A DNA stretch of 64,000 nucleotides from Buchnera aphidicola (Cinara strobi) (GTDB lineage: Bacteria > Pseudomonadota > Gammaproteobacteria > Enterobacterales > Enterobacteriaceae), in contig NZ_LR025085.1 of assembly GCF_900560745.1 (NCBI RefSeq), positions 372,001 through 436,000 on the forward strand, given 5' to 3'. This document shows positions 24,140-33,275 of this stretch, piece after piece. The notes under the pieces are model-generated. The model was given only the letters and a program-made list of their open reading frames with translations, did not search any database and was not told the origin of the DNA. How positions within the stretch are numbered: the first letter of the stretch is position 1; each line of letters begins with the position of its first letter. The translations under genes and the position numbers were made by a program.

Positions 24140-24430
24140 TCACCATGTTATACTTTTATTATGACCAAGCGTTAAAAAAACAAAACATTGATAACTGATA
24201 ACTAACAAATTATTTTCTAAAGCACGAGTTAATAAACCTCTAGCTATTAAGTCATGTTTTAAAAAATAAACTAAATTAAAATTTTTATATATATTTTTAA
24301 AAAATAAATCATTTGCTATACTTAATATAACTCCATCTTGAATACAAATTAAATCATCAAAAATAGAACTTAAAGAAAATAAAGACAATTGAGATATTTT
24401 ATACGGTGAATTCAATAAGATATGTAGCAT
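24140..24430 (-). CDS. tusB: Sulfur relay protein TusB
   Basis: TusB is the third subunit of the TusBCD hexamer, which passes persulfide sulfur from TusA to TusE for 2-thiouridine synthesis by MnmA. The 96 residues match E. coli (95). MLHILLNSPY at the start, a QDGVILSI segment and the DLIARGL motif are shared. It lies 12 nt after tusC and upstream of rpsL, the same order as in E. coli. The sequence is fairly diverged, but context makes the call firm. Confidence 0.93.
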   Translation of the reverse strand: MLHILLNSPYKISQLSLFSLSSIFDDLICIQDGVILSIANDLFFKNIYKNFNLVYFLKHDLIARGLLTRALENNLLVISYQCFVFLTLGHNKSITW

Positions 24431-24442
24431 AACTTTAATATT

Positions 24443-24802
24443 TTACCATTTCAAAATAAAATTATATTTCTTTATTTGTTCTAAAAAACAGTGAGAATTT
24501 AAAAATTTTACCGGTACAATAAAATTATCATCCTCCTTTAATCCACGCTGATAAGCTGATCGTTGACAAAAAAAAAAACCTTTAATTTCATATAATAAAA
24601 AAATTTTAAAACTCAAGGAATGATGATGTGAATGAATTAAATTAGGATTTTGATATAACATTAATTGTAAAACACCATCATCAATAAAAAAAAATGAAAT
24701 TTTTTTTGTAACTAGCGAAAACGATAAAGCAACATCTAATCCTTCTCTACCTATACTACTCCCATGTGGGGAGCTTGAAAAAATAAAAGCAGTTGATTTC
24801 AT
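24443..24802 (-). CDS. tusC: Sulfur relay protein TusC
   Basis: TusC is a DsrF-like subunit of the TusBCD complex. The 119 residues (E. coli 119) share the FIFSSSPHGSSIGREGLD start, the FFIDDGVLQLM strand-turn, and a SAYQRGL segment. It is between tusD and tusB. The gene belongs to the wobble-uridine thiolation pathway and depends on IscS, which is also in this window. Confidence 0.94.
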   Translation of the reverse strand: MKSTAFIFSSSPHGSSIGREGLDVALSFSLVTKKISFFFIDDGVLQLMLYQNPNLIHSHHHSLSFKIFLLYEIKGFFFCQRSAYQRGLKEDDNFIVPVKFLNSHCFLEQIKKYNFILKW

Positions 24803-24825
24803 AAAATTAAATTTAAAAAATTAAG

Positions 24826-25212
24826 TTAAAATTGTATAATACGATCATAATTATTTATTGAATATGCTAATTCAGATAAACTCATCCACTGAAAATATGA
24901 GGAAAAACATCCTTTGAAATAACCAAATTGTATAGCTATCTTATCAGATACTATTCCCCTTCTGTAAGAAGAGCTAGGACAAACGCACAATTGTAAATCA
25001 TATTTTTTTTTTAATTTTCCCCATTCTAATAAAATATTCCATTCACTTTCTGGGGGGGATAACATGCTACTAGCATTATATACACCTGATGAATAAAAAA
25101 AAATTTTTTTCACAGAATGATTCATTAAAAAAACAGACTTAACAAATAGAAGAGCTGATATAGCATTTTGAGATCCATACGGGGGTCCTGTTACAAAAAT
25201 TAAATATTTCAT
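24826..25212 (-). CDS. tusD: Sulfurtransferase TusD
   Basis: TusD is the sulfur-carrying subunit of TusBCD. Starting at the ATG at 25212, which follows AGGG six bases upstream, gives 128 residues exactly as in E. coli. A longer in-frame reading upstream has no support. Cys78 in CVCPSSSYRRG aligns with the catalytic Cys78 of E. coli TusD. TGPPYGSQNA near the N-terminus and the final DRIIQF are shared. Confidence 0.95.
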   Translation of the reverse strand: MKYLIFVTGPPYGSQNAISALLFVKSVFLMNHSVKKIFFYSSGVYNASSMLSPPESEWNILLEWGKLKKKYDLQLCVCPSSSYRRGIVSDKIAIQFGYFKGCFSSYFQWMSLSELAYSINNYDRIIQF

Positions 25213-25664
25213 ATATAACCCTACCACCATACCTATTTTAAATATCATTTAAATAAAAATAATATATCTATTAAATTAATGAAATTACTCAAAAAAAATA
25301 TTAAACTATAATATAATTAAGAATTATTTAGATAAAATAATTTAAAATATTAAAAATTGATAAATATTATCTATTTGACTATTCAATAAAACTAAATTTT
25401 TATTGCAAAATCTATTATAATATTATATACATAGTTTATACTACAAACTTATTTTTAATAAATAGTAGTACTATACTACATATAAATAAAATTTATTATT
25501 TTAAACTATTATTTTATTAATATTAATTTCTTAAAAATAAAAATTATTTTTAATTTGATTTTTTTATTTAATATTTATTTAGATAAAAATCTATGTAAAT
25601 AGCATATAAAATATATTTATATAATATATAAATATATACCAAAAATATTTAATATTTCAAAGTA
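25213..25664. other. Noncoding spacer, tusD to trpS (452 nt)
   Basis: This is very AT-rich DNA with no open frame of note and no RNA fold I can recognise. It contains a small perfect inverted repeat, GTAGTA-CTA-TACTAC (25465-25479). In E. coli fkpA and other genes lie upstream of tusD, so this is probably the eroded site of lost genes. The tusD-str promoter should be here but no convincing box pair stands out. Confidence 0.6.
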
Positions 25665-26678
25665 TCATTTACCTAATGCCTTACAGATAACATCAAAATT
25701 CTTTTCACTACAACTTATAGCTATATCTTTTCCAAAATTTAAAACATCAATTAAATAATCTTGATCTTTTCTAAATCTAAAATATGATCTCTGTATTTCT
25801 GATATAACATCACATACGCAATCAGATATATTTCTCTTAAAAAGAGAGTATGAATAATCTTCAAATTCTTTTTCTAATTGAGAAATATTTTTTTCTGTAA
25901 TAGAAGAAAGAATTGATAATAAATTAGAAATTCCTGGTTTTTTATTCATATTATATATAATTTGAGCAGGATTATCGGAATCAGTTATAGCTTTACTAAT
26001 TTTATCACGTATGATATCTAAATCATCTAGTAAAAAAATTACATTATTCTGATCTAAATCAGATTTAGACATTTTTCTTTGCGGCTCTCTTAATGCCATA
26101 ATTTTATATCCTACTCGTTTAATCAAAATATTTGGTACAATAAAGATATTTCCATATATAAAATTAAACCGACGAGCAATTTTTTGAACTAACTCTAAAT
26201 GTTGCTTTTGATCTAAACCCGAAGAAACATAATTAGCTTTATACAATAAAATATCAGCAGCCATTAAAACTGGATAACTAAATAAAGACAAACTAACTTT
26301 ATTAGCATTAAAAAAAACTCTTTTTTTAAATTGCGTCATCCTAGAAAGCTCACCAAAATAACTAAAATTACTTAAAATCCAATACAATTGGCTATGAGTA
26401 TGAACTTGAGACTGCAAAAACACAACACTATTTTGAGGATTAACCCCGCAAGATAAATATAATGCTACCATATCTAATATATTATTATATGAAATATTTT
26501 TTTTATTTTTTTTTGCAGTATCAGTTAATGCATGCAAATCAGCAATACAAAAAAAACAAAGATATTGTTCTTGCATTTTCTTCCAACTAGACATAGTTCC
26601 ACAATAATTACCTAAAGTTAAATTTCCAGTAGGTTGAATACCTGTAAACATAATGTCTTTTTTATTAATATCTAACAT
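25665..26678 (-). CDS. trpS: Tryptophanyl-tRNA synthetase
   Basis: This class I synthetase charges tRNA-Trp, whose gene is at 61472-61545. The start at 26678 (MLDINKKDIMFTG) is supported by AAGGA upstream and gives 337 residues (E. coli 334). The longer reading adds a hydrophobic stretch that the family lacks. The HIGH-equivalent TLGN is at residues 21-24, GLDQKQHLEL is in mid-protein, and KMSKS is near 200. It is downstream of rpe, as in the E. coli aroK-aroB-dam-rpe-gph-trpS cluster. Confidence 0.96.
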   Translation of the reverse strand: MLDINKKDIMFTGIQPTGNLTLGNYCGTMSSWKKMQEQYLCFFCIADLHALTDTAKKNKKNISYNNILDMVALYLSCGVNPQNSVVFLQSQVHTHSQLYWILSNFSYFGELSRMTQFKKRVFFNANKVSLSLFSYPVLMAADILLYKANYVSSGLDQKQHLELVQKIARRFNFIYGNIFIVPNILIKRVGYKIMALREPQRKMSKSDLDQNNVIFLLDDLDIIRDKISKAITDSDNPAQIIYNMNKKPGISNLLSILSSITEKNISQLEKEFEDYSYSLFKRNISDCVCDVISEIQRSYFRFRKDQDYLIDVLNFGKDIAISCSEKNFDVICKALGK

Positions 26679-26757
26679 ATAAAAAATCCTTAAAAATAAT
26701 ATTCTAATTTCATAAATTATATGAATATATATTAATCGCAAATATTATATCTAATTA

Positions 26758-27420
26758 TTAAAGAAAAGAATTTTTAAAACGCTGTATCGTCTTCAAATAA
26801 TTACTTGAATGAAAAATAGCTGAACCAATAACTAAAATATCAGCACCAGAACGTAAAATTTGTACAACATTAGAAAAATTAATTCCGCCATCTACTGATA
26901 GTAGTATATCATTTTTTCTTCTATCTATTAAGGAACGTACCTTTCGAATTTTTTTTATTATATATTTTAAAAAAACTTGACCGCCAAAACCTGGATTAAC
27001 AGCCATTACTAAAACCAGATCTATTTCATCTATAATATATTCAAGATAACTTAAAGAAGTAGCTGGATTTAGAGCTATGCCTACTTTACAGCCGATTTGT
27101 TTAATTAATTGTATTGATCTATCTAAATGCTTAGTTGTTTCAGGATGAATAGTAATAAACTTAACATTTAAATCAGAAAATAATAAAATCAACGAATCTA
27201 CAGGTGAAGCCATTAAATGTACATCAAATTGAACATGAATACCATTATTTTTTATTGATTGTAGAATCATTGGGCCAAAAGTAAGGTTAGGAACATAATG
27301 ATAATCCATTAAATCAAAGTGAATCAAATTACAACCCGCATGTATGACTTTTTTTATCTCTTTTCCTAAATAACAAAAATTAGCCGATAAAAGAGATGGA
27401 ACAATCAAAAATTTTTTCAT
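26758..27420 (-). CDS. rpe: Ribulose-phosphate 3-epimerase
   Basis: Rpe interconverts ribulose-5-phosphate and xylulose-5-phosphate in the pentose phosphate pathway. The ATG at 27420 has GAGGG six bases upstream and yields 220 residues (E. coli 225). TIM-barrel motifs include PSLLSANF, HFDLMDYHYVPNLTFGP, DVHLM, MAVNPGFGGQ and VDGGI. Erythrose-4-phosphate from this pathway feeds aroB next door. dam, damX and gph of the E. coli cluster are missing. Confidence 0.97.
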   Translation of the reverse strand: MKKFLIVPSLLSANFCYLGKEIKKVIHAGCNLIHFDLMDYHYVPNLTFGPMILQSIKNNGIHVQFDVHLMASPVDSLILLFSDLNVKFITIHPETTKHLDRSIQLIKQIGCKVGIALNPATSLSYLEYIIDEIDLVLVMAVNPGFGGQVFLKYIIKKIRKVRSLIDRRKNDILLSVDGGINFSNVVQILRSGADILVIGSAIFHSSNYLKTIQRFKNSFL

Positions 27421-27512
27421 GAATTCCCTCAAAAAAATATCTATTTCAATCTTTGAAAATTAAATATAATAAACTATTTTACTAAAAATTCTTATAATGA
27501 AATCTATTAAAA

Positions 27513-28640
27513 TCACCTTAGTCCAAAAAAATATATTTTTTTTTGATAAATTTTAATAAAATTAAATAGAAAATCTTTATCTATAGATGGGAATACTTTT
27601 ACTTGTCCTATAGAAATAGGCAAGATTAAACGAATAACTTTATTCAATACTTTTTTATCTCGAAGCATTAACTCCAAATAATCATCTGGAAGCATATTTT
27701 TAGGTCCAAAAATAGGCAATCCGCTACTATCAAATATTTTTATTATACGTAATAATTCACTTTTTGATAAAATATTTAAATAAAAAGATAACTGAGCAGC
27801 CATTACAATACCTACTGAAACCGCACTTCCATGTAACCAACTCCCATAACCGGAATAAGTCTCAATAGCATGAGCAAAACTATGTCCTAAATTTAAAAAC
27901 ATTCGCAAACTTGTTTCTTTTTCATCCTTCTCAATTACCATAGATTTTAATTTACAACATTTTTTAATACAATATAATAATTCTTTTTCCTGTAAATTTA
28001 ATACTTGTAATATATTTTTTTCTAACCAACAAAAAAATTTATAGTCAAAAATAATAGCGTATTTTATGACTTCAGCCATTCCTGAAATAATATGTGATTT
28101 AGGTAATGTAGACAAAAAATCTAAATCGATTAAAACACCATTAGGTTGCCAGAAAGATCCTATCATATTCTTTCCTAATATATGATTAACTCCTGTTTTC
28201 CCCCCAATAGATGCATCTACTTGAGATAATAAAGTTGTTGGAATCTGAAAAAAACTAACTCCTCGTTGATATATTGAAGCAATAAATCCAGTAATATCAC
28301 CAATTACCCCTCCTCCAAGAGCAATCAAATTTAAATCTCTTCCATATGATCGTTTTAATAAAAAAGATATTACTTTCTCAACTTCACATAAATTCTTATA
28401 AGATTCTCCGTCTGGAATAATATAATACGGAATCTTTGTTATAATTTTAAAAAGACTATCATTTTTTTTTTTAAAAATAATATCTTTAATTGTTGAATTA
28501 GTAATAATAAGATTATTTTTTTTTTTAAAAACTAAAGTAAATAAAGATTTTTGGTCTAATAATTTTTTACCAATATATATTGTATAACTATTTCTATATA
28601 AATTAACACGTATTTGATCTATCATCTTAAAAAGACTCAT
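27513..28640 (-). CDS. aroB: 3-dehydroquinate synthase
   Basis: AroB cyclises DAHP to dehydroquinate, the second shikimate-pathway step, using NAD and a divalent metal. The 375 residues (E. coli 362) contain PDGE, YGRDLNLIALGGGVIGD, QRGVSFFQIPTTLLSQVDASIGGKTGVN (quoted in part), AEVIKY, and the metal-binding LNLGHSFAHAIE and WLHG motifs. A second ATG five codons in would be an alternative start, as neither has a strong ribosome site. It follows aroK by 31 nt. Confidence 0.97.
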   Translation of the reverse strand: MSLFKMIDQIRVNLYRNSYTIYIGKKLLDQKSLFTLVFKKKNNLIITNSTIKDIIFKKKNDSLFKIITKIPYYIIPDGESYKNLCEVEKVISFLLKRSYGRDLNLIALGGGVIGDITGFIASIYQRGVSFFQIPTTLLSQVDASIGGKTGVNHILGKNMIGSFWQPNGVLIDLDFLSTLPKSHIISGMAEVIKYAIIFDYKFFCWLEKNILQVLNLQEKELLYCIKKCCKLKSMVIEKDEKETSLRMFLNLGHSFAHAIETYSGYGSWLHGSAVSVGIVMAAQLSFYLNILSKSELLRIIKIFDSSGLPIFGPKNMLPDDYLELMLRDKKVLNKVIRLILPISIGQVKVFPSIDKDFLFNFIKIYQKKIYFFGLR

Positions 28641-28671
28641 ATTTGATTAAAAATTTATTTAAAAGAAAAAA

Positions 28672-29214
28672 TCAATTAGAATGACAAAATTTACTAATAT
28701 TATGCAAAATATCCATTTGAATTACATCAATTTTTTTGTTATGAGTATCTATAGAAAAATCTGCAATCTTATGGTATAGTGGATCGCGTATTTTTGACAA
28801 ATTCATTAATATTTTTTTATTATTACTAATATTATTAGATAATAAAGGTCTAGTAGTATTTAAACTAGTTCTTATTAATTGTTCGTCAATAGTAATTCGT
28901 AAGTATATTATAATACCTCTGGAAATTAAACAATTTCTTGATTTTTCTGAAATTATCGACCCCCCTCCAGTTGCCAGTACTATATTTTTTTTTTTTGTTA
29001 ATTTTTTAATCATCTGTTCTTCATGCAAACGAAAATTATACTCACCTTCAAGATTAAATAAATTTTCTATAGACATACCAGTTTTTTTTGAAATTTCTAC
29101 ATCAGAATCATAAAATAAATACTTCAAAGATTTCGCAAGACAGAGACCGATAGTACTTTTTCCAGATCCCATTGGTCCGATTAAAAAAATATTTTTTTTT
29201 TTATGTCTATACAT
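28672..29214 (-). CDS. aroK: Shikimate kinase
   Basis: This kinase phosphorylates shikimate with ATP, the fifth step to chorismate. The 180 residues (E. coli 173) have the P loop GPMGSGKST at 13-21, DSD near 37 for shikimate and metal, an ATGGG motif near 80, and TTRPLL in the lid. It is the first gene of aroK-aroB-rpe-trpS. Together with aroE and aroB it shows that the aromatic pathway is kept for the host. Confidence 0.97.
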   Translation of the reverse strand: MYRHKKKNIFLIGPMGSGKSTIGLCLAKSLKYLFYDSDVEISKKTGMSIENLFNLEGEYNFRLHEEQMIKKLTKKKNIVLATGGGSIISEKSRNCLISRGIIIYLRITIDEQLIRTSLNTTRPLLSNNISNNKKILMNLSKIRDPLYHKIADFSIDTHNKKIDVIQMDILHNISKFCHSN

Positions 29215-29325
29215 CTCTAACCTCCAAAAATAGAAATAATTTCTATTAATTCAAAAAAAATACTTAAAAAATATCAAAAATAATACTAGGTTCATTAAAA
29301 TACATTTAATAATATAATAAAAAAC

Positions 29326-29354
29326 TTGATTTTTAAAATATTTTTTTATATATT
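29326..29354 (+). promoter_or_regulatory. Candidate promoter for tRNA-Ser
   Basis: TTGATT (29326-29331) and TATATT (29349-29354) are separated by exactly 17 nt and lie about 50 nt before tRNA-Ser. The flanks are A/T only, so a chance match is possible. Confidence 0.45.
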
Positions 29355-29404
29355 AAAAATAATAAAAGAAAATTATAATATAATATATTACTTCTAATAA
29401 ACAT

Positions 29405-29491
29405 GGTGAGATGTCCGAGTGGTTGAAGGAGCATGCTTGGAAAGCATGTATATTGTAAGAGGTATCAAGGGTTCGAATCCCTTTCTCACCA
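29405..29491 (+). tRNA. tRNA-Ser (anticodon GGA)
   Basis: This is a class II tRNA with a full cloverleaf and a long variable arm. The acceptor GGTGAGA pairs with TCTCACC, the anticodon loop CTTGGAAAG contains GGA, and the T arm reads GGGTTCGAATCCC. CCA is not encoded. It reads UCC and UCU codons. Confidence 0.97.
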
Positions 29492-29664
29492 TTAAAAAAT
29501 TCAAAAAACAAAAAATACATTATAATTAGTAATGTACTAATAAATACTTTACTTAGTAAACATCAAATATTTCAAAAAAATTTTTACAAAAATAACTTTA
29601 TCAATTTATACAATTATTTATATGTTTATTAAATATTTTAAATGATTGTTTTAATAAAATCTTA

Positions 29665-30246
29665 TTAATAATAAGAATGTTTACCTGCTGTATGCTCTGT
29701 AATATCACGTACACCTATAATTTCAGGAAAATTTTTAATTAATTTTTTTTCTATTGATGTTTTTAATGTAAAATCTATCATCGAACATCCATTACAACCT
29801 CCTGAAAATTTCAAAATAGCTATCCCAGAATTATCAATACCTAATAAATCTACTGAACCACCATGCAAAGAAAGATTTGGATTAATTATAGTCAACAAAA
29901 AATTTCTCACTTCCGGTTCTAATTTAAGAAATTTCTTCGATTTTGATAATAATTTTGCATAAGGTGCTTTTAAAGTAATCTGTGTCCCTAAATGATTCTG
30001 AATAAGATTTATTTCTACATCCTTTAAAAAAGGAATCATAGATTTACAAACATACATATCAAATTTATCAAAAGAGATTTTTTCATCATCAAAATCATTA
30101 AAATCTGAACTATCACAATATGACATACCACACTCAGCGTACATTGTTCCCGGTGAATTAACAAAAATTCTAATATTAGTTCTTAATTTTTGTTTAGATA
30201 ACAACTGAATAATATATTTTTCTGCTGCACTAGAAATTTTAATCAT
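29665..30246 (-). CDS. nfuA: Fe/S biogenesis protein NfuA
   Basis: NfuA carries and delivers a [4Fe-4S] cluster to client enzymes. It has a degenerate A-type domain (1-90) and a C-terminal Nfu domain with the GGCNGCSM CxxC cluster site. The ending HSYY matches E. coli NfuA. I start at 30246 (MIKISSAAE), which aligns with E. coli MIRISDAAQ and gives 193 residues. An ATG five codons upstream is also possible. It lies divergent to bioH, as at the E. coli gntX-nfuA/bioH locus. Confidence 0.95.
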   Translation of the reverse strand: MIKISSAAEKYIIQLLSKQKLRTNIRIFVNSPGTMYAECGMSYCDSSDFNDFDDEKISFDKFDMYVCKSMIPFLKDVEINLIQNHLGTQITLKAPYAKLLSKSKKFLKLEPEVRNFLLTIINPNLSLHGGSVDLLGIDNSGIAILKFSGGCNGCSMIDFTLKTSIEKKLIKNFPEIIGVRDITEHTAGKHSYY

Positions 30247-30347
30247 AAAATTTTTCTTCATAATATGTTATGGTCTATAAAATATAAATCAAAAAAATAC
30301 AATTTTTTACTACTAAAAAAATACACTTTTACATATAAAAATATCAT

Positions 30348-31145
30348 ATGAAAAAAACAAAAAAAAAAATATACTGGTCTACTATTGGTAAAGGAGAAAT
30401 TCACATTATACTACTTCATGGATGGGGATTATCTTGCGAAATTTGGAGAAAAATTGTTCCTCTCTTAAAAGAGCATTTTACCTTACATTTGATTGATTTA
30501 CCAGGATTTGGAAAAAGCATTAACTGTCCTATAATGAATTTTAAGAAATTATCTCTTTTTTTATTAAAAAACATAAAATATAAAGTAATTTGGTTAGGAT
30601 GGTCTATAGGAGGTTTATTTGCACACTATCTTAGTTTTAAATATCCAGAACATACAATTGCTGTTATATACATTACTTCATCTCCTTGTTTTATTAAAAA
30701 AAAAAATTGGCCAGGGGTAACTATCAAAATATTAAAAGAAATAAAAAAAAATATGTTATCTAATTATAAGAAATTTATAATAGAATTTATAAAACTACAT
30801 GCAATAATTGATAAGAAAAAAAAACATTTTTATTCTCAAAAAAATTATTCTATTGCAAAAAAATATCCTAATCCAAATAAAAAAGCTATTGAAATAGGAT
30901 ATAAATGGTTAATACAAATAGATCAAAGAAAAAAAAAGTTAAAAAAAAATATTCCTACATTAAGGATATACGGAGAATTTGATAATCTAGTATCCTTTGA
31001 CACATGTAAAGCAATAGAAAAATTATGGAAAAAAAATAATTTTTTTATTATTCCCGGGGCTAGACACGCTCCTTTCCTGTCACACCCCGATGTATTATGT
31101 TACATGATAAAAAAATTTATAAAAAAAATATTTCCTAATAGTTAA
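30348..31145 (+). CDS. bioH: Pimeloyl-ACP methyl ester carboxylesterase BioH
   Basis: BioH removes the methyl group from pimeloyl-ACP methyl ester and so closes the biotin side-chain route. The alpha/beta-hydrolase fold has HGWGLSCEIW near 24-33, the nucleophile Ser86 in GWSIGG, Asp212 in YGEFDNL and His240 in ARHAPFLSHP. These match the E. coli triad Ser82/Asp207/His235. The length is 265 (E. coli 256). It is convergent with ssb, and its catalytic residues are under clear conservation despite Lys-rich drift. Confidence 0.95.
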   Translation: MKKTKKKIYWSTIGKGEIHIILLHGWGLSCEIWRKIVPLLKEHFTLHLIDLPGFGKSINCPIMNFKKLSLFLLKNIKYKVIWLGWSIGGLFAHYLSFKYPEHTIAVIYITSSPCFIKKKNWPGVTIKILKEIKKNMLSNYKKFIIEFIKLHAIIDKKKKHFYSQKNYSIAKKYPNPNKKAIEIGYKWLIQIDQRKKKLKKNIPTLRIYGEFDNLVSFDTCKAIEKLWKKNNFFIIPGARHAPFLSHPDVLCYMIKKFIKKIFPNS

Positions 31146-31204
31146 TACAACAATAATGTTAAATTAAAAATTCTATTTCTGAATTCATGAATATATTTTC
31201 TCAA

Positions 31205-31738
31205 CTAAAAAGGAATATCTTCATCATCAAAGTCAATTTTGGATGCAGTATCTACTAAATGAGATTTATTATCATATCCATCAGATAAGTTATTTGACAA
31301 ATCATCATCATGCATAGAATTTGATAAAATAGATTCATTAGAAATATTTTGAACTTTTTTTTCTGATAAAACATTTGAATTATTTGTATTACGAGAACCT
31401 AGCATTTGCATCGAACCTGTAACACTAACTACTATTTCTGTAGTATAACGATCTAACCCATTTTGATCTTTCCATTTACGAGTTTGAAGAAATCCTTCAA
31501 TATATACTTGAGATCCCTTTTTTAAATATTGGCCCGCAATTTCAGCTATTTTACCAAATAAGACAACTCGATGCCATTCAGTTTTTTCTTTATTTTCGCC
31601 TGTATTTTTATCTTTCCATGTGTCTGAAGTAGCAATAGTAATATTTACTACAGCTCCTCCATTAGGCATGTATCTAATATCAGGATCCTGACCTAAATAA
31701 CCTATTAAAATAACCTTATTAATTCCTCTACTTGCCAT
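31205..31738 (-). CDS. ssb: Single-stranded DNA-binding protein
   Basis: SSB coats single-stranded DNA in replication and repair. The OB-fold domain (1-112) starts [20 protein letters not shown] and contains [11 protein letters not shown] and [12 protein letters not shown] disordered linker follows, shorter in Gln/Gly and richer in Asn/Ser than in E. coli. The tip DFDDEDIPF, which recruits partner proteins, is preserved. The length is 177 (E. coli 178). Confidence 0.98.
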   Translation of the reverse strand: MASRGINKVILIGYLGQDPDIRYMPNGGAVVNITIATSDTWKDKNTGENKEKTEWHRVVLFGKIAEIAGQYLKKGSQVYIEGFLQTRKWKDQNGLDRYTTEIVVSVTGSMQMLGSRNTNNSNVLSEKKVQNISNESILSNSMHDDDLSNNLSDGYDNKSHLVDTASKIDFDDEDIPF

Positions 31739-31998
31739 ATACTTTTAACCCAGCCGTTGTTAATATCAATATATAATATTATTCAATATACTACTATAAA
31801 ATAAAAATAATTAGATGATTTCTATTTGTTTACAAGAAAACATTATATAATAAAGTTGTCTATTATTATAAAAAGTAATCTCTTCATATAATGAATATGT
31901 ATCAAAAATTATATTAAAAATCATAATTTTAAAAAAATTATTAATTAATACAAACATATCATATTACAAAAATACATCAAATATTATTATATAAAAAT

Positions 31999-32982
31999 AT
32001 GAAAAATAATTATCTACACATCTTTTCAGTTGCTCCAATGCTTAAATACACAGATATACATTGTCTTTTTTTTTATAGACAACTTACAAAAAAAACTTTA
32101 TTGTATACTGAAATGATCACGACCAAACAAATTTTATTCCAAAAAAAATCTTTTAACAAAAAACAAATAAAAAACTGTAATCCTATTGCAATACAATTAG
32201 CTGGAAATAATCCATTAGACTTATCCCGATGTGCTAAAATAGCATATAAAAACGGATTTAATGAAATTAATCTTAATATTGGATGTCCGTCCAAAAATGC
32301 ACAAAAAGGTAACTTTGGAGTATGTTTAATGCATACACCAATACTAGTATATCAATTAGTAAAATCAATATACTTAGTCGTACCTATACCCATTAGTCTC
32401 AAAATCAGAATTGGAACAAATGAGAAAAACAATTATAACTTTCTTTATAAATTTATTAAAATAACATCAAAAAATAAATATTGTATTAAATTCATTATAC
32501 ACGCTCGAAGCGCTAATCTAAAGTTTAGTAGCCCTAGAAAAAATCGAACTATACCACCACTACAATATCATTTTGTATATCAGATAAAAAAAGATTTCCC
32601 AAATTTAATTATTATTATAAATGGGGGTATAAAGTCTATTAAAGAAATTAAACACCATTTAAAATATGTAGACGGGGTTATGATAGGACGAGAAATATAT
32701 AAAAATCCATTCTTTTTGAATCACATAGAAAAAGAAATATTTTTACAAAAAAAAGATTTTCTATTAAAAAAATTTCTAAAAAATATGTCAGTGTATATAA
32801 CCCAGGAAGTAAAACATGGAACTTCAATAATACATATTATAAAGCATATACTAAATATTTTTTATAAGCATCCTCAATCAAAAAAATGGAAAATATATAT
32901 CTTAAACTATATAAAACACAAAACAGATATAAATTACCTCTTTACAAAAATATATAAAACACTAAAGTATGACCATAAATAA
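31999..32982 (+). CDS. dusA: tRNA-dihydrouridine synthase A
   Basis: DusA reduces U20/U20a in the D loop of tRNAs with FMN and NADPH. The TIM barrel has FSVAPMLKYTD at 9-19, LLYTEMITT at 34-42, INLNIGCPS at 90-98, the catalytic Cys109 in GVCLM, then KIRIG, the FIIHARSA region, INGGIKS and GVMIGRE. The 327 residues approach E. coli DusA (about 330). It lies near dnaB, as in E. coli, where dusA, pspG, qor and dnaB are neighbours. Confidence 0.96.
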   Translation: MKNNYLHIFSVAPMLKYTDIHCLFFYRQLTKKTLLYTEMITTKQILFQKKSFNKKQIKNCNPIAIQLAGNNPLDLSRCAKIAYKNGFNEINLNIGCPSKNAQKGNFGVCLMHTPILVYQLVKSIYLVVPIPISLKIRIGTNEKNNYNFLYKFIKITSKNKYCIKFIIHARSANLKFSSPRKNRTIPPLQYHFVYQIKKDFPNLIIIINGGIKSIKEIKHHLKYVDGVMIGREIYKNPFFLNHIEKEIFLQKKDFLLKKFLKNMSVYITQEVKHGTSIIHIIKHILNIFYKHPQSKKWKIYILNYIKHKTDINYLFTKIYKTLKYDHK

Positions 32983-33216
32983 TTTATAGAGAGCATATAT
33001 AATAAAATATTTTTAAATTTAAAAAGCAATTAATATTATAAAAAACTAAAATCATTAAAAATGTATTTTAAGATTTAATAAAAATCATACCATTAAAAAA
33101 TTTTTATCTTATACATCTATTTTTGTCTAAAAATATGAAAATCGTGAAAATATATCTTATAGATCATTATCTAGTAATAATATTACTCATATTGAAGTTA
33201 ATATTTTTAATAAAAA

Positions 33217-33245
33217 TTGTTTTATTGAATAATAAAAAATATATT
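33217..33245 (+). promoter_or_regulatory. Candidate promoter for dnaB
   Basis: TTGTTT (33217-33222) and TATATT (33240-33245) are spaced by 17 nt, about 30 nt before the dnaB ATG. The remainder of the 293-nt dusA-dnaB spacer shows no other feature. Confidence 0.4.
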
Positions 33246-33275
33246 TATAAATCTATGCAAGAGAATCAATAATTT

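Noticed and set aside
25213-25664. Possible RNA gene or remnant of fkpA in the tusD-trpS gap
   Set aside because: No GC-richer core and no recognisable protein fragment in any frame by eye.
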